Source: Pigmentiphaga kullae (lineage in GTDB: Bacteria > Pseudomonadota > Gammaproteobacteria > Burkholderiales > Burkholderiaceae_B). Taken from it: a stretch of DNA of 64,000 bases. The DNA is taken from contig NZ_SGXC01000004.1 of NCBI RefSeq assembly GCF_004216695.1, forward strand, positions 1 through 64,000, read 5' to 3'. Below, piece by piece: positions 54,723 through 63,032 of the stretch. The translations under genes and the position numbers were made by a program. The notes under the pieces were generated by a model. It was given only the letters and a program-made list of their open reading frames with translations. It did not search any database and was not told where the DNA came from. Within the stretch, counting starts at the first letter, position 1; the number at the start of each line of letters is the position of its first letter.

Positions 54723-56261
54723 ATGCAAGGCAAGAGACTCGCCACGATGCTGGCCACCTGTATGCTGGCCTGCGCGGCTGGCGCGGCGAACGCGCAGAAA
54801 GCCAAGAACACGCTGCGCATCGGACTGGTCGAACCCATTTCCAGCATGATCCTGTACGACGGCCCCAACCCCGAGGTGGGCATGTTCTCGCGCGGGCTGT
54901 TCGACCCGCTGCTGTGCTTCGACAATCGCACCGGCAAGTTCGCGCCCAATCTCGCCAGTTCGTGGAAATGGCTGGACGACCAGACGCTGGAACTGAAGCT
55001 GCATACCGGCGTGAAGTTCCACGACGGCTCGGCCTTCGACGCCGACGATGTCATCTATACCTTCGGCTGGCTGACCGATCCCAACAACGGCCTGCGCTTC
55101 GCCGAGAACTACGCGCCGTTCAAGCGCGCCGAGAAGATCGACCAGTACACCGTGCGCATCCACACCAACGGCCCCGCGCCCACGGCGATGCTGCGGCTGG
55201 CCTATTCCACGCCCATCGTGCCGTCCGACCTGCACGGCAAGTACCAGAACAAGGGCGACTTCGGCCGCAAGACGCCGATCGGTACCGGTCCCTTCAAGGT
55301 CGAGACCTTCAATACCGACAGGATCGTGCTCGTGCGCAACCCCGACTACACGCACGGCACGCCGTGCAAGCCGGCGGCGCGCGTGGCGCGGGTCGAGGCC
55401 GTACCCATGCCGGACACGCAGACCCAGATCGCCAACCTGGCGACCGGCAACATCGATTTCATCAAGGTGTCGGACAAGGCCCAGGCCGACATGCTGGCCA
55501 AGCAGCCCACCCTGAAAATGAGCGCCAACGAGGGCCTGACCTTCCAGTTCATGGCCATCGACTCGGCCGGCCGCTCGGGCAACGCGGCGCTGTCGAACCT
55601 GAAGGTCAGGCAGGCGATGGCGATGGCGGTGAATCGCACGCTGGTGGCGCGCAGCGTCACGCCGGGCGGCGATGCCGTGGTCGCGCCGGATGCGCTGTGC
55701 CTGCCCATCCACCGCGCCTGCGCCTATTCGACCAAGCCCCCGGCCTACGATCCGGCGGCCGCCAAAAAGCTGCTGGCCGAGGCCGGCTACCCCAACGGCT
55801 TCGACGTCGAACTGACCGCGACGCCCGGGTCCACCGGGCTGGCCGAGGCGGTGGCGGGCGAACTGCGCAAGGTCGGCATCCGCGCCAAGGTCGATCGCAT
55901 CACCTTCGCCGGCTATCGCGAGAAGCAGCGCCAGGGCAAGCAGCAGGTGCTGGTCAGTCTGTGGACCTCGGGCGGACTGCCGGATGCCTCGTCGCCGGTC
56001 CAGTTCCTGTTCGCGCCGGGTGCGCGCGACTACTGGCACGACAAGCAGATCCAGGCCTGGATGAAGGAGGGCATGGCCACCACCGACGAGGAACGCCGCG
56101 AAGCCATCTACAAGAAGGCCTACGACCGGGCCAACGAACAGGCGTACGTGGTGCCGTTGTCGACCAAGCCGGACGTGTTCATCCACAACCGCGACCTGGT
56201 GCTGGACAAGACCTCGGGCGGCGTCTACGGACTCGACTTCTACGAAGTCCACTGGAAGTGA
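54723..56261 (+). CDS. ABC transporter periplasmic binding protein, family 5 (peptide/nickel type)
   Basis: The 512-residue product has a signal peptide (cleavage near GAANAQ) and the family 5 pattern: LRIGLVEPISSM, FDPLLCFDNRTGKFAPNLASSWKWLDDQTLELKLHTGVKFHDGSAFDADDVIYTF, TPIGTGPFKVE, NLKVRQAMAMAVNR and YDPAAAKKLLAEAGYPNG. It delivers its ligand to the two permeases encoded next. Within an aromatic operon the ligand is more likely an aromatic conjugate or acid than a peptide; that is inference. AAGGAGGAG precedes the ATG. Confidence 0.92.
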   Translation: MQGKRLATMLATCMLACAAGAANAQKAKNTLRIGLVEPISSMILYDGPNPEVGMFSRGLFDPLLCFDNRTGKFAPNLASSWKWLDDQTLELKLHTGVKFHDGSAFDADDVIYTFGWLTDPNNGLRFAENYAPFKRAEKIDQYTVRIHTNGPAPTAMLRLAYSTPIVPSDLHGKYQNKGDFGRKTPIGTGPFKVETFNTDRIVLVRNPDYTHGTPCKPAARVARVEAVPMPDTQTQIANLATGNIDFIKVSDKAQADMLAKQPTLKMSANEGLTFQFMAIDSAGRSGNAALSNLKVRQAMAMAVNRTLVARSVTPGGDAVVAPDALCLPIHRACAYSTKPPAYDPAAAKKLLAEAGYPNGFDVELTATPGSTGLAEAVAGELRKVGIRAKVDRITFAGYREKQRQGKQQVLVSLWTSGGLPDASSPVQFLFAPGARDYWHDKQIQAWMKEGMATTDEERREAIYKKAYDRANEQAYVVPLSTKPDVFIHNRDLVLDKTSGGVYGLDFYEVHWK

Positions 56262-56268
56262 GGACGGC

Positions 56269-57183
56269 ATGCTCCAGTTCTTCATACGCAGGCTGGGCGT
56301 CTCGCTGCTGGTGGCCATCACCGTCTCGGTGATCGGTTTCGCCCTGCTGCGATTGTCCGGCGACCTGGCCTCGGCGTTGGCGGGCGAGACCGCCACGCCC
56401 GAGGAAATCACCCGCGTGGCCGGCATGTACGGCCTGGACCGTCCGCTGTACGTCCAGTATTTCGACTGGGTGTGGAGCGCGCTGCATGGCGATCTCGGCA
56501 CCTCGCTGTTCTCGCGTACGCCCGTGCTGGAACTGATCGTCGATCATCTGGGCGTGACCATCGCGCTGGCTCTGTGTTCGCTGCTGCTGTCGCTGGTCGT
56601 CGCCATTCCGCTGGGCGTGGTGGCGGCCATGCGGCCCAACACCTGGGTGGACCGGACGGCGCTGGCGCTGGCCGTGTTCGGCCAGGCCATTCCCAACTTC
56701 TGGTTCGCGCTGATCCTGATCTTCGTGTTTGCCGTGAAGCTGCAATGGGCGCCCGTGTCGGGATCGGACACCTGGGTGCACTTCATCCTGCCCACGGTCA
56801 CGCTGGGGCTGGGGACCATGCCCGCCAAGATGCGGCTGACACGCACCGGCATGATCGATGCGCTGTCCTCGGATTTCGTCCGCACGGCGCGGGCCAAGGG
56901 ACTCTCGGCGCGGTCTGTGCTGTTCAAGCACGCGCTGCGCACGGCCATCCTGCCGGTGGTCTCGGTGTCGGCCGTGTCGCTGGGTTTTCTGCTGGGCGGC
57001 TCGGTCATCGTCGAGTCGGTGTTCGGCCTGAACGGCATCGGCCAACTGGCCTTCCACTCCATCAGCCAGATCGACTTTCCCGTGGTGCAGTCCATCCTGG
57101 TCTTCCTGGCGTTCTGCTACATCTTCCTGACGATGCTGGCGGACCTGATCAACGCGCGCCTGGATCCGAGGATCAAGCTATGA
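56269..57183 (+). CDS. ABC transporter permease (DppB-type)
   Basis: The 304-residue inner-membrane protein has six hydrophobic segments, starting LQFFIRRLGVSLLVAITVSVIGFALLRLSGD. The typical N-terminal YGLDRPLYVQYFDWVWSALHGDLGTSLFSRTPVLELI and the EAA loop DFVRTARAKGLSARSVLFKHALRTAILPVV are present. It pairs with the next permease and two ATPases. It begins 7 bases after the binding protein gene and overlaps the next by 4 bases. Confidence 0.94.
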   Translation: MLQFFIRRLGVSLLVAITVSVIGFALLRLSGDLASALAGETATPEEITRVAGMYGLDRPLYVQYFDWVWSALHGDLGTSLFSRTPVLELIVDHLGVTIALALCSLLLSLVVAIPLGVVAAMRPNTWVDRTALALAVFGQAIPNFWFALILIFVFAVKLQWAPVSGSDTWVHFILPTVTLGLGTMPAKMRLTRTGMIDALSSDFVRTARAKGLSARSVLFKHALRTAILPVVSVSAVSLGFLLGGSVIVESVFGLNGIGQLAFHSISQIDFPVVQSILVFLAFCYIFLTMLADLINARLDPRIKL

Positions 57184-58091
57184 GCACTGTCATGGACGCA
57201 AACCTGGCGGATGCAAGCGCCGCGCGCAGGGACCCGGCGTCGCCCCGGGCAATCATGCGGCGGCGCGCCCGCTCGCACCTCGGCTTCCTGATCGGCGCGG
57301 GCATCGTGCTGGCGGCCGTGCTGGTCGCGGTGTGCGCGCCGTGGCTGGCGCCCTACGATCCCTATGCGCAGGATCTTTCCAGGACGCTGGTCGATCCGGT
57401 CTGGACCACGGGGTCCTGGGAACACGTGCTGGGCACGGACGCGCTGGGCCGGGATTACCTGAGCCGCCTGATCTACGGCGCCAGGGTCTCGCTGACGGTG
57501 GGCTTCGGCGCCGCCGCCATCGCCGGGGTCATCGGTTCGCTGCTGGGCCTGGTGGGCGGCTATTTCGGCGGCCGGATCGACACCTTCGTGGTGTACGTGC
57601 TGAACGTCAAGCTGGCTCTGCCCAGCGTGCTGATCGCCCTGTCGCTGGTGTCCATCGTGGGCGGGTCGATGACGGCCATGGTGGTCATCCTGGGCCTGCT
57701 GACCTGGGACCGCTACACGGTGGTCACGCGCAGCGTGGTGCAGCAGATGCGCAGCAGCGAATTCATCCACGCGGCGCGGGCCATCGGCGCTTCGCACACA
57801 CGAGTGCTGTTTCGCGAGGTCCTGCCCAACGTCATGAACCAGATCATCGTCGTGGCCAGCCTGGAGATCGCCATCGTCATCCTGATCGAGGCGGCGTTGT
57901 CCTTCCTGGGCCTGGGGGTGCAACCGCCCACGCCGTCCTGGGGCCTGATGGTGTCCGAAGGGCGCGCCATGATGTTTTTCAAGCCTTATCTGATCGTGCT
58001 GCCGGGCATGGCGATCTTCCTGCTGGTCATGGCCATCAACCTGGCTGGCGACGGACTGCGCGACATCACGGCGCCGGAGGGCAGGGCATGA
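57180..58091 (+). CDS. ABC transporter permease (DppC-type)
   Basis: The 303-residue inner-membrane protein has an N-terminal helix (LGFLIGAGIVLAAVLVAVCAPWLAPYDPYAQ), HVLGTDALGRDYLSRLIYGARVSLTVG, and the EAA loop EFIHAARAIGASHTRVLFREVLPNVMNQIIV, then LSFLGLGVQPPTPSWGLMVSEGR. These are signatures of DppC/OppC permeases. It overlaps both neighbouring genes by 4 bases. Confidence 0.94.
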   Translation: MSTVMDANLADASAARRDPASPRAIMRRRARSHLGFLIGAGIVLAAVLVAVCAPWLAPYDPYAQDLSRTLVDPVWTTGSWEHVLGTDALGRDYLSRLIYGARVSLTVGFGAAAIAGVIGSLLGLVGGYFGGRIDTFVVYVLNVKLALPSVLIALSLVSIVGGSMTAMVVILGLLTWDRYTVVTRSVVQQMRSSEFIHAARAIGASHTRVLFREVLPNVMNQIIVVASLEIAIVILIEAALSFLGLGVQPPTPSWGLMVSEGRAMMFFKPYLIVLPGMAIFLLVMAINLAGDGLRDITAPEGRA

Positions 58092-59110
58092 GCGCGAATT
58101 CACAAGCGTTGCTGCAGGTCGACGGCCTGTCGGTGGAGATGGACGTGCCGGCCGGCCTGCTGCACGCGGTCAGCGACGTCAGCTTCGAGGTCGGGTCGGG
58201 CCGGACTTTCTGCCTGGTGGGAGAGTCGGGCTGTGGCAAGACCATGACCTCGCTGGCGCTGATGCAGCTGCTGCCCCGCAAGGCAAGGCTGTCGGCGCGG
58301 CGCATCCTGTTCGAGGGGCGCGACCTGGCGCGGATGTCGCCGCGCGAGGTCGCGCAACTGCGCGGGGACCGGATGGGCATGATCTTCCAGGACCCCATGA
58401 CCGCGCTCAATCCCGTCTATACCGTCGGCGACCAACTGGCCGAGGTCTACGTGCGCCACCGTCGCGCCAGCCGCGGGCAGGCGCGCGACCGGGCAGTCGA
58501 GCTGCTCGAGCGCGTCGGCATCATGTCGGCCGGGCAGCGGCTGGCGCAGTATCCGCACCAGTTGTCCGGGGGCCTGCGGCAGCGGGTCATGATCGCCATG
58601 ACGCTGATGTGCGAGCCCTCGCTGGTGATCGCCGACGAACCCACCACCGCGCTGGACGTGACCGTGCAGGTGCAGATCCTGCAACTGCTCAAGAAGCTGC
58701 AGGCCGAGATGGGCATGGCCATCATCCTGATCACGCACAACCTGGGCGTGGTGGCGCGCATGGCCGACGACGTGGCCGTCATGTACGGCGGCCGCATCGT
58801 GGAGTCCGGCTCGCCCACGCAGGTATTCGGCCGCGCCAGCCACCCCTATACGCGCGGGCTCATGGCCTGCATGCCCACGCGCGGCGAGGCGGGCCCCGGC
58901 CAGCGCCTGGGCTCCATACCGGGCACCGTGCCTTCGCTGGTGGGCGAGCACCAGGGCTGCGCATTCCGCAACCGCTGCGCCCATGCGGGCGATGCCTGCG
59001 GCCACGGGGTCATCGCGATGCGGGATGCCGGCGGAGGGCACCACTACCGCTGCGTCCTGGCCGCCGGGGCCGGAAGCGGCCGCCATGCCGTACAGGAGGC
59101 GCTGCAATGA
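58088..59110 (+). CDS. ABC transporter ATPase (DppD-type)
   Basis: The 340-residue cytoplasmic ATPase has Walker A GESGCGKTMTS, the Q-loop MIFQDPMTALNP, the signature LSGGLRQRVMIAMTL, Walker B LVIADEPTTALDV and the switch ITHNLG. The C-terminal oligopeptide-type extension CAFRNRCAHAGDAC, with four Cys, is seen in DppD proteins that carry an Fe-S cluster. It is co-translated with its neighbours (ATGA overlaps). Confidence 0.95.
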   Translation: MSANSQALLQVDGLSVEMDVPAGLLHAVSDVSFEVGSGRTFCLVGESGCGKTMTSLALMQLLPRKARLSARRILFEGRDLARMSPREVAQLRGDRMGMIFQDPMTALNPVYTVGDQLAEVYVRHRRASRGQARDRAVELLERVGIMSAGQRLAQYPHQLSGGLRQRVMIAMTLMCEPSLVIADEPTTALDVTVQVQILQLLKKLQAEMGMAIILITHNLGVVARMADDVAVMYGGRIVESGSPTQVFGRASHPYTRGLMACMPTRGEAGPGQRLGSIPGTVPSLVGEHQGCAFRNRCAHAGDACGHGVIAMRDAGGGHHYRCVLAAGAGSGRHAVQEALQ

Positions 59111-60144
59111 ACACGGTTTCCCTGGATACCGCGCGTCCCGCCGTGGCCGCGGGCAAGGCCCCGGTGCTGTCCGTGGAGCACCTGTGCAAGACCTACCCGG
59201 TGGGCGGCGGGCTGTTCAAGCCGCCCCGCCCGCTGCGCGCGGTGGACGACGTCTGCCTGACGGTGCAGCGGGGCGAGACCCTGGGCATCGTGGGCGAGTC
59301 GGGCAGCGGCAAGACCACGCTGAGCTGGATGATGCTGGGCCTGCTGCGGCCCACCTCGGGCGAGATGACCGTCGAGGGCCGGCCGATCGCCTCGTTCGAC
59401 CGGCTGGAGATCGCCCGCAAGATCCAGCCCATCTTCCAGGATCCCTATTCGTCGCTCAATCCCCGCCAGACCATAGGCGAGATCGTCGGCGCGCCGCTGG
59501 TGGTGCACCGGGTCGGCGACGCCGCCCAGCGCGCGCGGCTGGTGCGCGAGATCATGGACAAGGTCGGCCTGCCCGCGCGCTTCGCCCACGCCTATCCCAG
59601 CCAGATGTCGGGCGGGCAGCGCCAGCGCGTGGCCATCGCCCGCGCCCTGGTGCTCAAGCCCGAGATCGTGGTGTGCGACGAACCGACGTCGGCGCTGGAC
59701 GTCTCGGTGCAGGCGCAGATCCTGAACCTGCTGAAGGACCTGCGCCAGGAACTGGGGCTGACCTACGTCTTCGTGAGCCACGACCTGGGGGTGGTCGAAT
59801 ACATCTCCGATCGGGTCGCGGTCATGTACATGGGGCGGGTGGTGGAAACCGGCAGGGCTGCGCGACTGATGTCCGCGCCGCGTCATCCGTACACCCAGGC
59901 GCTGATGGGGTCGATCCTGACGCCGGATCCGGCGCTGGGACTGCCCGAGCTGCACCTGGGCCGGGGGTTTCCGGATCCGCTGAACGCGCCCGCCGGATGC
60001 CGTTTCCACCCCCGCTGCCCGGAGGCCGCCGACATCTGCCGCACCACGGCGCCACCCCAGCGCCACGACGAACAGGGCATGGTGGAGTGCCACCTGCGGG
60101 GCGGCGCGCCCGCGCAGGTCATCTCCTGGAAAACGGGTACCTAG
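59107..60144 (+). CDS. ABC transporter ATPase (DppF-type)
   Basis: The 345-residue ATPase has Walker A GESGSGKTTLS, Q-loop IFQDPYSSLNPRQTIGEIV, signature MSGGQRQRVAIARAL, Walker B IVVCDEPTSALDVSVQAQIL and switch VSHDLGVVEYISDRV. The C-terminal CRFHPRCPEAADICRTT carries the Cys set of this subfamily. It overlaps the preceding ATPase gene by 4 bases and completes the importer. Confidence 0.95.
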   Translation: MNTVSLDTARPAVAAGKAPVLSVEHLCKTYPVGGGLFKPPRPLRAVDDVCLTVQRGETLGIVGESGSGKTTLSWMMLGLLRPTSGEMTVEGRPIASFDRLEIARKIQPIFQDPYSSLNPRQTIGEIVGAPLVVHRVGDAAQRARLVREIMDKVGLPARFAHAYPSQMSGGQRQRVAIARALVLKPEIVVCDEPTSALDVSVQAQILNLLKDLRQELGLTYVFVSHDLGVVEYISDRVAVMYMGRVVETGRAARLMSAPRHPYTQALMGSILTPDPALGLPELHLGRGFPDPLNAPAGCRFHPRCPEAADICRTTAPPQRHDEQGMVECHLRGGAPAQVISWKTGT

Positions 60145-60188
60145 GCTTTCCCACAGCATCTATTCCATTACTTACGCGGAGTCACATC

Positions 60189-61649
60189 ATGGGTCATTCC
60201 CAGGCAGCGGCGGCGAACGCCCCCGGCCTTTCCCGGTTCGGCGAGTTCTTCCACACCATAGACGGCAAGCCGGAAAGCAGCGGCGCGCATTTCGACGTCA
60301 TCAACCCTTCCACGGGCCAGCCTTTCGCCCGCTGCCCGGATGCCTCGCGCGCACAGCTCGACAGCGCGGTGGCGGCGGCCCGCCGGGCGTTCGTGCCGTG
60401 GCGCGAGCTGTCGTTCGCCCAGCGCCGCGAATACCTGCTCAAGCTGGGGCAGGCGCTCAAGGAGTCGATCGAGGAACTGGCACCCCTGCTGACCTCGGAA
60501 CAGGGCAAGCCGCTGGCGCGCGCCCGCGAGGAACTGAACCGGGCCGTGGCGCAGTTCGACCTGCTGTCGCGCATCGAGATCAAGCCGGAAGTGCTGCGCG
60601 ACGACGCCCAGGGCCGTACCGAACTGCACTATCGCCCGCTGGGTGTCGTGGGCGCGATCACGCCCTGGAACGTGCCCATCGTGCTGGCGGTGCCCAAGAT
60701 CACGCAGGCGCTGTACGTGGGCGACACCGTGGTCGTCAAGCCTTCGCCGTACACGCCGCTGACCACGCTGAAGCTGGGCGAGCTGGCCCAGCGGGTGCTG
60801 CCTCCCGGCGTGTTGAACGTGGTGGCGGGCGGCAACGATCTCGGCCAGTGGATCACCGAGCATCCCGGCATCGACAAGATCTCGTTCACCGGGTCGGTGG
60901 CCACCGGCAAGCGCGTGCTGGCCAGCGCCGCCGGCACGCTCAAGCGGGTGACGCTGGAGCTGGGCGGCAACGACGCGGCCATCGTGCTGGACGACGTCAA
61001 GCCGGCGCAAGTCGCGCCGCGCCTGTTCCAGGCGGCGTTCGTCAATAGCGGCCAGGTGTGCATGGCCATCAAGCGCCTGTATGTGCACGACAGCATCTAC
61101 GACGCGATGTGCGACGAGCTGGCCGCGCTGGCCCGCAAGGCGCGCGTGGGCGACGGCTTCGATCCGGACGTGACGATGGGACCGGTGCAGAACAAGATGC
61201 AGTACGAGCGGGTGCTGGGCATCCTGGAGGACACCCGGCAGACCGGCGCGCGCATCCTGACCGGCGGCCAGGCCCGTCCCGGCGACGGATATTTCATCGA
61301 ACCCACCATCGTCGCCGACATCGCCGAAGGCACCCGCCTGGTGGACGAGGAGCCCTTCGGGCCCGTGCTGCCCGTGATCCGCTACACCGACGTGGACGAC
61401 GCCATCCGGCGCGCCAACGACACGCGCTTCGGGCTGGGCGGTTCGATCTGGACCAACGATCTGGAACGCGGCGAGGCGCTGGCCTCGCGGCTGGAGGCGG
61501 GGACGACCTGGGTCAACCAGCACGTGGGCACCGAACCCGGCGTGCCCTTCGGCGGCTGCAAGGAGTCGGGCCTGGGGCGGGAGTACTCGGAGCTGGGCCT
61601 GAAGGGCTACATGGAGGCGCAAGTGGTCAAGGTGGCCCGCGCCGGCTGA
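60189..61649 (+). CDS. NAD(P)-dependent aldehyde dehydrogenase
   Basis: The 486-residue product is a classical ALDH: GVVGAITPWNVPIVLAVPKITQAL, KPSPYTPLTTL, ISFTGSVATGKRVL, the general-base Glu in VTLELGGNDAAIVL, the nucleophile Cys291 in FVNSGQVCMAIKRLYV, and EEPFGPVLPVI. It oxidises an aldehyde to an acid in the cytoplasm, plausibly a late step after ring oxidation or side-chain removal. It follows the ATPase gene by 44 bases with GCGGAG before the ATG, probably as the last gene of the operon. Confidence 0.94.
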   Translation: MGHSQAAAANAPGLSRFGEFFHTIDGKPESSGAHFDVINPSTGQPFARCPDASRAQLDSAVAAARRAFVPWRELSFAQRREYLLKLGQALKESIEELAPLLTSEQGKPLARAREELNRAVAQFDLLSRIEIKPEVLRDDAQGRTELHYRPLGVVGAITPWNVPIVLAVPKITQALYVGDTVVVKPSPYTPLTTLKLGELAQRVLPPGVLNVVAGGNDLGQWITEHPGIDKISFTGSVATGKRVLASAAGTLKRVTLELGGNDAAIVLDDVKPAQVAPRLFQAAFVNSGQVCMAIKRLYVHDSIYDAMCDELAALARKARVGDGFDPDVTMGPVQNKMQYERVLGILEDTRQTGARILTGGQARPGDGYFIEPTIVADIAEGTRLVDEEPFGPVLPVIRYTDVDDAIRRANDTRFGLGGSIWTNDLERGEALASRLEAGTTWVNQHVGTEPGVPFGGCKESGLGREYSELGLKGYMEAQVVKVARAG

Positions 61650-61662
61650 CGGGGAAACGCAA

Positions 61663-61693
61663 GCCGGCAGCGGGGCCCGGCCCTGCTACCGGC
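61663..61693 (+). terminator. Imperfect stem-loop after the aldehyde dehydrogenase gene
   Basis: GCCGG pairs with CCGGC at the base of a longer imperfect stem with GGG/CCC and AG/CT pairs, 14 bases after the stop codon. A short TTTT follows a few bases later. It overlaps the upstream part of the next promoter. Confidence 0.35.
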
Positions 61694-61696
61694 GTG

Positions 61697-61702
61697 TACA
61701 AT
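61697..61702 (+). promoter_or_regulatory. -10 box of the second GntR gene
   Basis: TACAAT lies 18 bases before the predicted ATG, so the transcript would have a very short leader. No -35 match is seen in the GC-rich upstream sequence. Confidence 0.4.
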
Positions 61703-61720
61703 TTTGCATCCACTTTCCCC

Positions 61721-62557
61721 ATGCTGCACTTCATGACCGATTCCAAGCGCACCAGGCAAGGCCGCGCGGACGCCGAGACCGCATCGGCCACGCCCGCGTG
61801 GGAACCGGTCCATATCGAGACGCTGTCCAACCAGCTCATCCAGCAGATCCGCGATTCCTTCCTGGCCGGGCGGCTCAAGACGGGCGACTACCTGGGCAGC
61901 GAGCGTTCGCTGGCCGAGCAGTTCGGCGTCTCGCGGGTCGCCATCCGGGATACGCTGCGCTCGCTGGTGGCCATCGGCCTGATCGAGGTGCGCACCGGCA
62001 AGGCCGGCGGCGCCTGGATCGCCGCCGGCAACATCTCGCACTATGCCGACCTGTTGTCCATCCAGCTGCGGATGATGGGCGTGACGGAACTGGAGATGGT
62101 CGATGCCCAGGCGGCCATCGAGATCCAGGCGACCGAGCTTGCCGTGCTGCATGCCGGTCCGGACGACCTGGCGCGGCTTGAGGCGTTCGTGGCGCGCCTG
62201 CGCGCCTCGATGAACGAGCCGGAAGTGTTCACGGGCCTGGCGATGGATTTCCACGCGCTGGTGGTGCAGGCTTCCAAGAACCGCGCGCTGTCCGCGCAGT
62301 TCCTGGCCATCCGGCAGATCCTGCAATCGAACTACAGCCTGCACGCGCGGCAGGACCGGGCCGAGCGCACGGTGGCATTCGCCCAGAAGATGCTGGCGCA
62401 TTTCCGCGCGCGGGACGCGGTGGCGGCGCGCAACGAGATGGCCGCGCGCCTGGCCCACATCCGCACGGCGACGCTGGACCTGACGGGCGCCTATTGGCTT
62501 GAGCCCGAGCCGCAGGCGAACCAGGCGCCGGCGCCGCGCCGCGCGCGCCGGGCCTGA
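61721..62557 (+). CDS. GntR-family (FadR subfamily) transcriptional regulator
   Basis: The 278-residue product has a winged helix (LSNQLIQQIRDSFLAGRLKTGDYLGSERSLAEQFGVSRVAIRDTLRSLVAIGLIEVRTGKAGGAWIA, about residues 36-100) and an FCD effector domain with LAMDFHALVVQASKN and a C-terminal AFAQKMLAHFRARDAVAARNEMAARL. It resembles the first GntR protein in domain plan and in EVRTGKAGG/DVRTGAGGG wing sequence. ATG at 61733 is an alternative start. Its probable targets are the operon it follows or the divergent ferredoxin and amidohydrolase genes. Confidence 0.9.
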   Translation: MLHFMTDSKRTRQGRADAETASATPAWEPVHIETLSNQLIQQIRDSFLAGRLKTGDYLGSERSLAEQFGVSRVAIRDTLRSLVAIGLIEVRTGKAGGAWIAAGNISHYADLLSIQLRMMGVTELEMVDAQAAIEIQATELAVLHAGPDDLARLEAFVARLRASMNEPEVFTGLAMDFHALVVQASKNRALSAQFLAIRQILQSNYSLHARQDRAERTVAFAQKMLAHFRARDAVAARNEMAARLAHIRTATLDLTGAYWLEPEPQANQAPAPRRARRA

Positions 62558-62566
62558 TTTCCCCGC

Positions 62567-62917
62567 CTACATCCCCACCCACACCCGGCCGGCGTCGACC
62601 TTCGTGGCGAAGGTCCGCACGCCTTTCTTGCAGGGCGCCGACAGCGCCTGCCCGGTCCGGATGTCGAACCTGCCGAAGTGCAGCGGACACTGCACGGTGC
62701 CGTCCTTGACGTAGCCGTCGGACAGGCGCGAACGCATGTGCGTACAGATGTCCGACGTGGCGTGATAGCCGTCGTCCAGGCGAAAGAGCGCCAGTTCCAA
62801 CCCTTCCGCTTCCACGTGCAGTACCCCGCCGGTCTCCAGATCGTCCGCGCCGCATACCGGATGCCAGGACAACGCCTGGTCCGCTTCGGTCTCCATTGCC
62901 GCAATACGCGCTTGCAT
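62567..62917 (-). CDS. Rieske-type [2Fe-2S] ferredoxin
   Basis: The 116-residue product is a stand-alone Rieske protein with CTHMRSRLSDGYVKDGTVQCPLHFGRFD, giving Cys-x-His and Cys-x2-His cluster ligands 16 residues apart, and SAPCKKGVRTFATKVDAGRVWV after it. Such ferredoxins carry electrons to Rieske oxygenases, so it is a candidate partner for the oxygenase at 53419. No ferredoxin reductase is visible in the window. The start at MQARIAAMETE follows AAGGTGGA. It is convergent with the second GntR gene and divergent from the amidohydrolase. Confidence 0.92.
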   Translation of the reverse strand: MQARIAAMETEADQALSWHPVCGADDLETGGVLHVEAEGLELALFRLDDGYHATSDICTHMRSRLSDGYVKDGTVQCPLHFGRFDIRTGQALSAPCKKGVRTFATKVDAGRVWVGM

Positions 62918-62978
62918 GTTCCACCTTCTTCGTCGGTTATCGATGGGCTTTATTTTCTTCATATGGTAGCATGGTAAA

Positions 62979-62986
62979 ACAGTATG
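62979..62986. promoter_or_regulatory. Possible GntR half-site in the ferredoxin-amidohydrolase gap
   Basis: ACAGTATG repeats eight bases of the GntR operator at 52309-52316. It lies in the 115-bp divergent gap next to a TGGTA-gca-TGGTA direct repeat. The match is short, so co-regulation is only a possibility. Confidence 0.3.
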
Positions 62987-63032
62987 CGTGTTTACAGGGC
63001 GCAAGAAAAACGCCCATAAAGAGGAGAGCACC

